53,868 nucleotides of DNA from positions 1-53,868 of the forward strand of contig CANJPX010000015.1 of the NCBI GenBank assembly GCA_947476185.1, written 5' to 3'. Of the stretch, positions 43,099 to 50,783 are shown one piece after another. A model generated the notes under the pieces. The model did no database searches. It saw only the letters and a list, made by a program, of their open reading frames with translations, and was not told the origin of the DNA. The translations under genes and the position numbers were made by a program. Origin of the DNA: Bacteroidota bacterium (GTDB lineage: Bacteria > Bacteroidota > Bacteroidia > 2-12-FULL-35-15). Each line of letters opens with the position of its first letter. Within the stretch, counting starts at the first letter, position 1.

Positions 43099-44226
43099 CT
43101 ATTCATCGAAATCTTCCAATAAAAACAATTTGGTAGCTTGTAGCGCTGCATTTGCTTCACATTTGCGCTTAATTTCATTCCCAAAAGTTCTGGAGAAAAT
43201 GATAATAACCTTAGGAGGATTCTTTATCAGAGAATTAAAATTTTCGATAGTGTTATTAAAAAATGGGAAGTAGTTTCCAAACATATCAACTGTATCGTCC
43301 ACCAAACGACAATCGTTAATTCCAATAATTGACAAGGCATTCAAGGCTCTTTTCGGACAATAGATCGCAATATCTTTTTGAGAATATTCTTCCAGTTTCT
43401 GTTTAAGTTTCTTTAATGATGCGTCAATCTTATCATCAAAAGTGCTCCACTTTGTCCCAGAATCAATATAATTTGAAGTAGAAGTTCCATTCTCCTTCAT
43501 AAAGGAACAAAAGATCATTCCATTGCTGGCACCCGTCGTAATTGAATCAATCACCAAGCCTGCACTTTTTGCGATATAAATAAAACTATCACGGGTAAAA
43601 TAATTAAAATGTTCATGCGCAAATATGGATATATCTCCCGTCTGAAGATTTGGTTCGCTATTTGGCATTCCAAAAATAATTTTCCCGGAATCATTCAACA
43701 AAGCACCTTGTTCCTTCAATGATTGAACAGGATTTTCAAGGTGCTCCAAAACATTAAAATGCAAAATCAAATCAAACTTCCCTGAAATTTTGGAAGACGG
43801 AAAAAAATCATTGATCAGTTCAATATCCCCATTACTCAAATCTGCTTCTTCAATTTGAGGCCCCGGCTCCAAGCCAACGCAGGTCGCTCCTTTTTTTATC
43901 AATTCTTTCAGGATAAAGCCATTTCCACAACCAATTTCAAGGACTCTTTTATTTTTTAAATCGGAAAAGGATTTATAAATAAAATCCAAAGCCGCTTTTC
44001 CCTGATGCCCTCCGTCAAGCGCATTCATTTCGCCATTCAACATTGAACCCTTTAAATAAATATCCTGAAGTATTTGCCTTAATTTATCATCGCTTTCCTG
44101 AGAATATAATTTCAGGTCTTCGTCAAAAGAATATTTAAAAGGTAAAACGGAAGGGATGCCTCCATTATTTTTATCTTTTTGAACCCCATAAAAAAAAGGG
44201 ATATTGAGTGATTTTATTTTTTTCAT
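43099..44226 (-). CDS. Class I SAM-dependent methyltransferase, sugar-modifying type
   Basis: This 375-residue protein has the SAM-binding motif I VLEIGCGNGFILKEL and the acidic GLEPGP strand end, then HFNVLEHLENP. A C-terminal ~120-residue region with IYCPKRALNALSIIG and PKVIIIFSRTFG resembles the extra domain of sugar C-methyltransferases. So it probably methylates a sugar, or a sugar-linked intermediate, in the polysaccharide pathway. It starts eight bases after the stop of the GtrB-like gene. Confidence 0.78.
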   Translation of the reverse strand: MKKIKSLNIPFFYGVQKDKNNGGIPSVLPFKYSFDEDLKLYSQESDDKLRQILQDIYLKGSMLNGEMNALDGGHQGKAALDFIYKSFSDLKNKRVLEIGCGNGFILKELIKKGATCVGLEPGPQIEEADLSNGDIELINDFFPSSKISGKFDLILHFNVLEHLENPVQSLKEQGALLNDSGKIIFGMPNSEPNLQTGDISIFAHEHFNYFTRDSFIYIAKSAGLVIDSITTGASNGMIFCSFMKENGTSTSNYIDSGTKWSTFDDKIDASLKKLKQKLEEYSQKDIAIYCPKRALNALSIIGINDCRLVDDTVDMFGNYFPFFNNTIENFNSLIKNPPKVIIIFSRTFGNEIKRKCEANAALQATKLFLLEDFDE

Positions 44227-44234
44227 ATTCCTTT

Positions 44235-45194
44235 TTACTTATCCTCAGAGACATTTGTAAATTCTTTTACTGAAAACAGAGGTCTTCTTTTTGTCTCTTT
44301 ATAGATCCGTCCAATGTAGATGGCTGCAATTCCAATAAAAAATAGTTGCAAGCCTGCACCTATAACAATTGCTCCGATCAAAGAAGGCCAACCTAATTGA
44401 AAATTAATAAAAAATAATTTGGCAATTAAAATACCTGCCAAAAATAACAAACCGAAAAAGAATAGAAAAAAACCAAGTTTTACAGCCATCTTAAGAGGGA
44501 TTTCCGAAAAGTCGAAAATAACATTGAAAGCCAAACTCATTTTACGTTTAAAATTGAATTTGCTCACTCCGGCAAATCTGTCTCGCTGAGCAATGACAAT
44601 TTCACTTCGTTTCATCCCAATATGCATAAAAAGCCCCTCAACAAAACGATTCTGTTCAGGATATTCCAGAAACTTATTTGCAAATTTTCTGTTGAAAATC
44701 CGCATGGAAGAGATTCCTTTCGGAATTTTTAATCCTGAAAATCTAGCCAATAAACTCCAAAACATTTTAGAAAAAAGTTTATTCAAAAGGCCATCCACCT
44801 TTTCTTTACGGATTCCAAATACAAGATCATATCCTTTTTCAATTTCTTCAATAAAACGAGGAATTTCTTCGGGCGGATCTTGCAAATCAGGATCCATGGC
44901 TATTAAATAATCGCCAGTTGCATAGGTTATTCCAGCTGTTACAGCAGCCTGTTTTCCATGATTATAGGACAATTCGATCAGTTTTATGAAAGGGCGAGAT
45001 TCAGCTGCATGTTTGATCAGCTCAACTGTTTTATCAGTACTGCCATCATCCACAAACACAATCTCAAATTCCATTTGAAGGGTATTTAAAACAGCTTCCG
45101 TTTCTTTTATGAACTGAAGAATGCATTCTTCCTCAAAATAAACAGGAACAACTAGGGACAATTTTTTTTGTTTCATTTCTTTTGCTGCAATCAT
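44235..45194 (-). CDS. GT2 polyprenyl-phosphate glycosyltransferase with two C-terminal membrane helices (GtrB/ArnC-like)
   Basis: The 319-residue protein has a GT-A domain with LVVPVYFEEECILQF, VFVDDGSTDKTVELI and DPDLQDPPEEIPRF. Two C-terminal transmembrane helices follow (about 235-258 and 268-292). This is the DPM1/GtrB/ArnC family that makes polyprenyl-phosphate-sugar donors. Its neighbours suggest it charges a lipid carrier for side-branch addition to the polymer. The start used lies one base after the HAD stop codon; an ATG six codons in is an alternative. Confidence 0.9.
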   Translation of the reverse strand: MIAAKEMKQKKLSLVVPVYFEEECILQFIKETEAVLNTLQMEFEIVFVDDGSTDKTVELIKHAAESRPFIKLIELSYNHGKQAAVTAGITYATGDYLIAMDPDLQDPPEEIPRFIEEIEKGYDLVFGIRKEKVDGLLNKLFSKMFWSLLARFSGLKIPKGISSMRIFNRKFANKFLEYPEQNRFVEGLFMHIGMKRSEIVIAQRDRFAGVSKFNFKRKMSLAFNVIFDFSEIPLKMAVKLGFFLFFFGLLFLAGILIAKLFFINFQLGWPSLIGAIVIGAGLQLFFIGIAAIYIGRIYKETKRRPLFSVKEFTNVSEDK

Positions 45195-45195
45195 T

Positions 45196-45837
45196 CTACA
45201 AATATAATGTTATCTGTTCTAATGAAGTAATTCTGTTTTCATAAACGGGGTACACCTTCTCTCTGTCGATCAAAAGGCTCTTAAAATTTGTAATTATGGA
45301 AGGTTCCATATCCAATTTTATTGAATCTCCAATGTACAGAATCTCATCTGGAGAAAGACCTATTTCATGCAATGCTTTTTCATAAAATAAAGGGTTGGGT
45401 TTTGCTACACCGTAATTTTCTGAAACAAAAATATGTGTAAAGGTTTCTCCGAATTCTTTGGTAATTATTTCTTTCAAACTACTATTGAAATTAGAAAGAA
45501 TACCCATCGGCAATTTTATTGAGTTAACAATATCCGTATCCGAAAATTTTTCCCAGGGAAGATAAGTGCAGGAAGAAAATATCTCATTTAATAGATCTGG
45601 GCTAGGAGAAATCCCTAATGAATAAAGCAATTCAGCATTAAACCCTTTATAAAATTCTTTTGATGTTCTATCCGGAAAGCGCAGACATTCACTTAATAGT
45701 TTATGATTCCTTTTGAGAAGCTCATCGGGCACGTTAAATCCAAATTTTCTCAATGACAAATGCATATTTTCCCAAACCTTTGGTTTATGAATGAGCGTAT
45801 TTGCAGCATCGAAGAGAATATATTTTATTTTACTCAT
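45196..45837 (-). CDS. HAD-superfamily hydrolase
   Basis: The 213-residue product has HAD motif I FDAANTL near the N-terminus, motif II-like MGILSNFNS, the Lys motif GVAKPNP and motif IV IGDSIKLDME. The usual second aspartate of DxDxT is alanine (DAANT). HAD groups without that aspartate exist, such as HDHD3-like proteins and dehalogenases, so activity may be shifted rather than lost. The ATG at 45837 is preferred; a GTG at 45840 shares a base with the ATP-grasp stop codon. It likely acts on a phosphorylated sugar intermediate. Confidence 0.82.
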   Translation of the reverse strand: MSKIKYILFDAANTLIHKPKVWENMHLSLRKFGFNVPDELLKRNHKLLSECLRFPDRTSKEFYKGFNAELLYSLGISPSPDLLNEIFSSCTYLPWEKFSDTDIVNSIKLPMGILSNFNSSLKEIITKEFGETFTHIFVSENYGVAKPNPLFYEKALHEIGLSPDEILYIGDSIKLDMEPSIITNFKSLLIDREKVYPVYENRITSLEQITLYL

Positions 45838-45839
45838 CA

Positions 45840-46820
45840 CTAAAAGATATAATTCTTAACTGAATTGTCTTTCAAATCAGTATAATCCGTTTGATCAGGA
45901 TAAATAACATCCAGTAACACACGAACCGCAACACCTGGTCTGACAATAGGAACATCAGGTGCTTCATTAAATAAAAACTCCTGAATGGTGTATTGAACAT
46001 CTTTAAATCCAAAATTCGATCGAATGGAATTTGTCCCGGAGATCCGGCAATTGACTTCAAAAGGTATTACTCTTCCATCTGCAGTAGCAATTGATTGTAA
46101 ATTTGCTGACCCAATGATCGGAGCATGTTCAATCATTTTTTCCAAAATAGGCAAAATCAAAGGATCATATTTGGAAGACACTTTACATAAACTGGTCGTA
46201 CCATTTTCCAATGACCTGACTAAAGTAATACATCCGTGCAATTTATTTGTTTGCGTTACATAAAAAGCAGTGGTGATCTCTTCCCCAACATGCATTTCCT
46301 GAACCATATATTCCTCATCACTAAACAAAGAAAAATCAGCTGGATCAATATGTAATCCTCTAGAACCTCTGCCTTTCTTAGGCTTAACAATGCATTTCTT
46401 AAACTCATTCTTATAGTGGGATGGCTCACAAGATGTTGCAAAAGGAATCTCATATTTCTGGTGGTGAAGCCATGATTCATATTTATCTAAATAAATTTTT
46501 GCAGCATCCGTTAAGGATGCAGCAATTTTACATGGAATAGTTGAAGCATTAACAGAGAGGTAATATAATTCATAATCTGTAGAGGGAATGATCAGATCGA
46601 TCTTTTCTTTTTTGACAATATCAATAATTTCAGAAATATAGTTTGAATCGTAAGCATACGGCACTTTATAAAATACGTCACATAAATAATTGCCTGAAGA
46701 AAAATCAATAATATTTGTCCCAACAACACTAATTTCATAAGGCATAGACCTAATATTGCGAATGATCCCCTGCCCTACGTTCCCCCCTATTCCTGTGACT
46801 AAAACTTTTTTTGCTGCCAT
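45840..46820 (-). CDS. ATP-grasp ligase, CarB/PylC-like
   Basis: The 326-residue protein starts MAAKKVLVTGIGGNVGQGII, an N-terminal nucleotide-binding fold, then an ATP-grasp domain with KPKKGRGSRGLHI, VQEMHVGEEITTAF and the metal-binding EVNCRISGTNS. It resembles carbamoyl-phosphate-synthase-like ATP-grasp proteins found in polysaccharide loci, where they form amide or ester bonds between an acid and an amine or sugar. The substrate is unknown. It overlaps the epimerase gene by 22 bases and the HAD gene by one base. Confidence 0.82.
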   Translation of the reverse strand: MAAKKVLVTGIGGNVGQGIIRNIRSMPYEISVVGTNIIDFSSGNYLCDVFYKVPYAYDSNYISEIIDIVKKEKIDLIIPSTDYELYYLSVNASTIPCKIAASLTDAAKIYLDKYESWLHHQKYEIPFATSCEPSHYKNEFKKCIVKPKKGRGSRGLHIDPADFSLFSDEEYMVQEMHVGEEITTAFYVTQTNKLHGCITLVRSLENGTTSLCKVSSKYDPLILPILEKMIEHAPIIGSANLQSIATADGRVIPFEVNCRISGTNSIRSNFGFKDVQYTIQEFLFNEAPDVPIVRPGVAVRVLLDVIYPDQTDYTDLKDNSVKNYIF

Positions 46821-47656
46821 TTTATTAATTCAATTATTCCCTCATTAATACTTTTTTGAGGCTTATACTGTAATGATCCGTATGAAAATTTTCCATCATA
46901 TAAAAATGAACATGAACTATCTTCTCCCACAAATGATATTTCCACATCCAAAAGTTCCTTTTTGACCAAAGAAGCTAGCTCAAAATTACTGTATGACCTT
47001 TCTGCTACTGCAAGGTAAGTATTATTTGTATGTTGTTGAGCAGCTCTTAAAAATAATTCAGCAACATCAGATACATGAATATAATTTTGAAGTCGGCCTC
47101 CATTTCCAAATATCTTGATGCTTTTTTCTCTTAGGGCCGATAGTATTATTCGTGGAAGAAAAGTAGATTCATTCATTCCAATACCATACATGGAAGAAAT
47201 GCGAATAATGCTGTGACGAGGATGTTTACTTATAATCTTTTCTCCCTCCTCTTTACTCTTTCCATATTCGGAATTAGACTTTAAGTCAGATTTTTCAGAG
47301 ATAACACCTCTATTTTCAGGATAAACAGAAACGCTAGAAGCATAGATCAGCTTCGCATTTTTGAATTTATTACTGATCATTTTAGGCAAAACGACATTCA
47401 CATCATTCAACAATTCTAAATTTTCAATTGAATTTTTATCCGGAATAAATGCACTGATAATAAAAACAGCATCATATTCATCATTTAATTCATTCATTTC
47501 TGAAATAGGAATATTCTTGATTTCTTCGGTCAACCTTTCAGTGCCAATATGGTATACTCCTGTAACCTCTGACTCTATTTTAAGCCGTTTAATTAGGACT
47601 GATCCCAAAAAGCTATTTGCACCAACAACAAGATATTTATTCTTATTTACCCCCAT
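46799..47656 (-). CDS. NAD-dependent epimerase/dehydratase (extended SDR)
   Basis: The 285-residue Rossmann-fold SDR has the cofactor motif VVGANSFLGS, the Ser-containing ASSVSVYP, and the catalytic YGKSK (Tyr and Lys). The N-terminal half is otherwise divergent. It likely changes a nucleotide-sugar. It overlaps the ATP-grasp gene by 22 bases, suggesting coupled translation. An 87-base gap separates it from the next epimerase gene upstream. Confidence 0.87.
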   Translation of the reverse strand: MGVNKNKYLVVGANSFLGSVLIKRLKIESEVTGVYHIGTERLTEEIKNIPISEMNELNDEYDAVFIISAFIPDKNSIENLELLNDVNVVLPKMISNKFKNAKLIYASSVSVYPENRGVISEKSDLKSNSEYGKSKEEGEKIISKHPRHSIIRISSMYGIGMNESTFLPRIILSALREKSIKIFGNGGRLQNYIHVSDVAELFLRAAQQHTNNTYLAVAERSYSNFELASLVKKELLDVEISFVGEDSSCSFLYDGKFSYGSLQYKPQKSINEGIIELIKWQQKKF

Positions 47657-47743
47657 TTAAATATCCTTGTAGAAGTTTGAAATCCTAAATTTTGAAAAAG
47701 AGAAAAACGATGCAACTAGCAACAAAATCAATACACGAAAGAC

Positions 47744-48691
47744 TCATAATCCGATAGAAGAAAGGAAATATTTAGAAGCGATCATTTTTCCTATTCCATC
47801 CTCTAAAGTAATTAAGGGGCGTCCTAAAACCTTTATCATATTCGAATTATCAGGTTGCCTGCGGGTCATGTCTCCCTCTTTTAAAGGTGGCAAATGAATG
47901 ATCTTCGAGTTTGAATTCGTAATAGCAATGATCAAATTAGCCAGCTCCAATATGGTGCAAAGCTTATCATTTCCGATGTTAATTACATCGTTTAAATGTA
48001 AATCATCTAAAAAACAGCGCATACACGTATCAACTGTATCGTCAACATACGTAAACGTTCTTGTTTGCAGTCCGTCACCATAAATGGTGATATCCTGATT
48101 CTTTAAGGCTGCAGCTAAAAAACGGGCTACCACAAAATCGGAACTTTGATTTGGTCCATAGGTATTAAAAAACCTAAAGATTGTATAATTTAAATTATAT
48201 TCTTGATGAAAACTTTTACAATATGACTCACCAACATTTTTAACTACCGCATAAGGCACTCTGGAATTCAGAGGCGTCGTATGCTCATGCTGAGGCAAAA
48301 CAACAGGTTCTCCGTAAACTTCTGAAGAGGATGAAAAGAAAACGCGCTTGACTGAAGTATTTTTAGAAAGATTCAGAACATTTCGAATTCCGTCAATGTC
48401 ATTCAACACTTTTACAGGATTTTCTTGGGTACGTTTCACTCCTACAACTGCTGCAAAGTGAAATACATAATCAAATTTATGCGAATTCATTATCGAAGAT
48501 ATGTCATCAAAATTATTCACATCCGCTTTAATAAACTCCCATTTACCATTCTGTACTTTTGGCAGTTTATAAAGGAATCCTGTAGAAAGATCATCAACAA
48601 TTACAACATAATTGTCAGGGTTAAAGATCAATTTTTCTATTAATGCACTTCCTACGTTTCCTGCACCTCCCGTTACTAATATTTTTTTCAT
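47744..48691 (-). CDS. NAD-dependent nucleotide-sugar epimerase/dehydratase (extended SDR)
   Basis: From the ATG at 48691 (MKKILVTGGAGNVGSALIEKL) the product has 315 residues; the frame opens to 48721 but overlaps the GT4 gene. The cofactor motif is TGGAGNVGS, the catalytic serine lies in SSSSEVYGEP and the catalytic pair in YAVVK. The C-terminal part resembles UDP-glucose epimerases and UDP-glucuronate decarboxylases (FRFFNTYGPNQ). The ATG overlaps the GT4 stop codon as ATGA. Specificity is not determined. Confidence 0.9.
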   Translation of the reverse strand: MKKILVTGGAGNVGSALIEKLIFNPDNYVVIVDDLSTGFLYKLPKVQNGKWEFIKADVNNFDDISSIMNSHKFDYVFHFAAVVGVKRTQENPVKVLNDIDGIRNVLNLSKNTSVKRVFFSSSSEVYGEPVVLPQHEHTTPLNSRVPYAVVKNVGESYCKSFHQEYNLNYTIFRFFNTYGPNQSSDFVVARFLAAALKNQDITIYGDGLQTRTFTYVDDTVDTCMRCFLDDLHLNDVINIGNDKLCTILELANLIIAITNSNSKIIHLPPLKEGDMTRRQPDNSNMIKVLGRPLITLEDGIGKMIASKYFLSSIGL

Positions 48692-49743
48692 TTTATTATA
48701 GTTATTATTTGTTGTGCCCATATTTCAGGGGTAATTTGTTTTGCTTTCTCCACGCTCTTTTCTCCCATTTCCAGTAATTTTTCCGGACTTGCAAGTATCA
48801 TTTTAAGCAGTACAGCTTTTAATGCCTTTATATTTCCCGACTCGTAAATATAACCATTATAATTATTTTCTACAAACGCTGTTTTGGCCCCCACTTTATC
48901 GGAACAAATAATAGGAAAGCCAGATGAAGCAAACTCATGTATAACCACGCCCCATGGCTCAAAATGACTTGGCAAAACAAAAACACCGGTTTCTTTTAAA
49001 TACTCAGGTAAAGCCTTCGGTTGTACAAATCCAAAATGCTTGATTTTTTCATGATAAATAGGTTCAATATCACCAATACCTAAACACCATAATTCCCATT
49101 CGTTTGGCGATTCATTTTGTAATTCAATGAATGCATTCCACAGATCTTTCAGCCCTTTAAATTCATAATATCTCCCCACATAAATAAATCGTTTAGGGAA
49201 ATTAATTCGCTTTTTATCTTTGTTAAGGTTGTATTGTTCGTAAAAAAAATCAAAATCACAAGCGTAAAATCCGCTGAGTATTTGTTTTTCTTTAAATCCT
49301 AATTTAAGCGCATATTCCTTTTGCAATATCCCGGGCACCCAACAGTGTGAAAAATGATTCAGGATCTTAAACGGACTAATTATACGGGCTATTTGTTGTT
49401 TAAAAGTTGCTTTCCACTGGTTGTCAAACCCAACAATTACGGGAATCTTATGTTTAAAGTGCTTACATACTTTTAAGTATCCTTTGTCCATCCAGCCACT
49501 ACAATAGATTATTGAGGGATTTAAATTATTTACAAACGTCAACAATTTGTCATCTGACTCAAAATCGTTTCGTTGATAAAAAGAAACGGATGAAGGAAAT
49601 GAAAAGTCAAAAGGGGCTTCCTGATTAACTGGCCAACGAATAACGATGATTTCGATAGTTGGTTGCAAGGCTAATTTTTCAATACAAGCCAAAAAATAGG
49701 AAGCGATTTCTGTGTATAAAAAAACTATTTTTTTCTTTTCCAT
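48688..49743 (-). CDS. GT4 glycosyltransferase
   Basis: The 351-residue GT-B enzyme has the linker FIYVGRYYEFKGLKDLWNAF and the retaining-GT4 motif in PSHFEPWGVVIHEFASSGFPII. The N-terminal domain is divergent. It begins within the last 19 bases of the metallophosphatase gene, and ends in an ATGA overlap with the epimerase gene, so it is translationally coupled on both sides. It likely adds one sugar of the repeat unit. Confidence 0.88.
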   Translation of the reverse strand: MEKKKIVFLYTEIASYFLACIEKLALQPTIEIIVIRWPVNQEAPFDFSFPSSVSFYQRNDFESDDKLLTFVNNLNPSIIYCSGWMDKGYLKVCKHFKHKIPVIVGFDNQWKATFKQQIARIISPFKILNHFSHCWVPGILQKEYALKLGFKEKQILSGFYACDFDFFYEQYNLNKDKKRINFPKRFIYVGRYYEFKGLKDLWNAFIELQNESPNEWELWCLGIGDIEPIYHEKIKHFGFVQPKALPEYLKETGVFVLPSHFEPWGVVIHEFASSGFPIICSDKVGAKTAFVENNYNGYIYESGNIKALKAVLLKMILASPEKLLEMGEKSVEKAKQITPEIWAQQIITIIK

Positions 49744-50783
49744 TTTTTATAAACCCATCTAAGACTAAAAAACAGAACTAAAGAAGAAACAAAACCGATC
49801 CAGAAATAGTAATGTAAAAGCATTTGTTTTGTCAAATAGGGCAGTAATCTATAATTAAATTTTTGCTCCGGAGAAATTGTATTTTTCCAAAAACTTAAAT
49901 TATAATTCTCGACAGCATCAAGATTTTGTCCCGTTAAAGAGATACCATTAAAGCGAACGACTCCTTTATTAATAAAAATCTGAAGCACAGCATCTCTTTC
50001 CTGATCACGAATAGCCGATTGCATATACGTAATAGTTGATACAGGGTCTTTATCATAAAAAAAAGAGGCAGGACCACCAGCCATTGATCCGGAGATCCAA
50101 TAAAAATGTTTGACTTTCGAGTAATTCATTAATAAAGGAAGAACAACATCTTCAAAATTATTCCTACCTATTTCCGTTCTCGTATTTCCAATAAAAAGAT
50201 TTTTGTAGCGGGAATTGTTTTCTGCCCAAATAGGACGATGGGAAAAAATAAAAATATTTTTATAATTCCCAGCTGATCTAACTGCTTCAACAAGAAAGTC
50301 AAATTGATCCCCTTTAATACTTCCATCGTTGATCTCTGTATTTAAGATAATAAATAATTCAGTGCCATTTTTTAAGGTAAAATAAGAACTCCCATATTCT
50401 TTTTCATACCTATTCCCGTTTGAAACATCGTGATTACCAACAGCATTAAACAGCGGCATTTTAAGTTTATCAAACAAACTTTTCTTATAATTATGAATAT
50501 ATGTTTCATTAACATCAAGAAACATATCTCCTAAACTCATTAAAAAAAGAGGATGCAATGCGTTTAAGGTATCAAGATTGGAAAGTATTGTTGAAGCAGG
50601 AAAAGTGGAAACATTTGTAGACGCACCGTGAAAATGTCCGCTAACGATAAAAGAATAAACAGATGATGTGTCTTTTAAAGCTATCTTATTAAAAGGAGAT
50701 ATTACCTGTGCTGATAAAATATTTACCAGCAGACTAATTGCAAAAGCAATAGAAAATAGTTTATTTATGCGCCTTTTTACCAC
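49725..50783 (-). CDS. Calcineurin-like metallophosphatase, divergent, membrane-anchored
   Basis: The 352-residue product has an N-terminal signal segment (LFSIAFAISLLVNILSAQ) and a C-terminal transmembrane helix followed by a basic tail (KKWKRKK). GDMFLD and AVGNHDVS are recognisable, as is FSHRPIW. But the first metal motif DxH is replaced near residue 45 by SGHFHG, and the last GHxH motif is not seen (SGSMAGG stands in its place). So it may be inactive or use a different metal site. The start is a GTG at 50783, overlapping the CotH gene by 23 bases; no ATG is available nearby. Confidence 0.78.
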   Translation of the reverse strand: MVKRRINKLFSIAFAISLLVNILSAQVISPFNKIALKDTSSVYSFIVSGHFHGASTNVSTFPASTILSNLDTLNALHPLFLMSLGDMFLDVNETYIHNYKKSLFDKLKMPLFNAVGNHDVSNGNRYEKEYGSSYFTLKNGTELFIILNTEINDGSIKGDQFDFLVEAVRSAGNYKNIFIFSHRPIWAENNSRYKNLFIGNTRTEIGRNNFEDVVLPLLMNYSKVKHFYWISGSMAGGPASFFYDKDPVSTITYMQSAIRDQERDAVLQIFINKGVVRFNGISLTGQNLDAVENYNLSFWKNTISPEQKFNYRLLPYLTKQMLLHYYFWIGFVSSLVLFFSLRWVYKKWKRKK

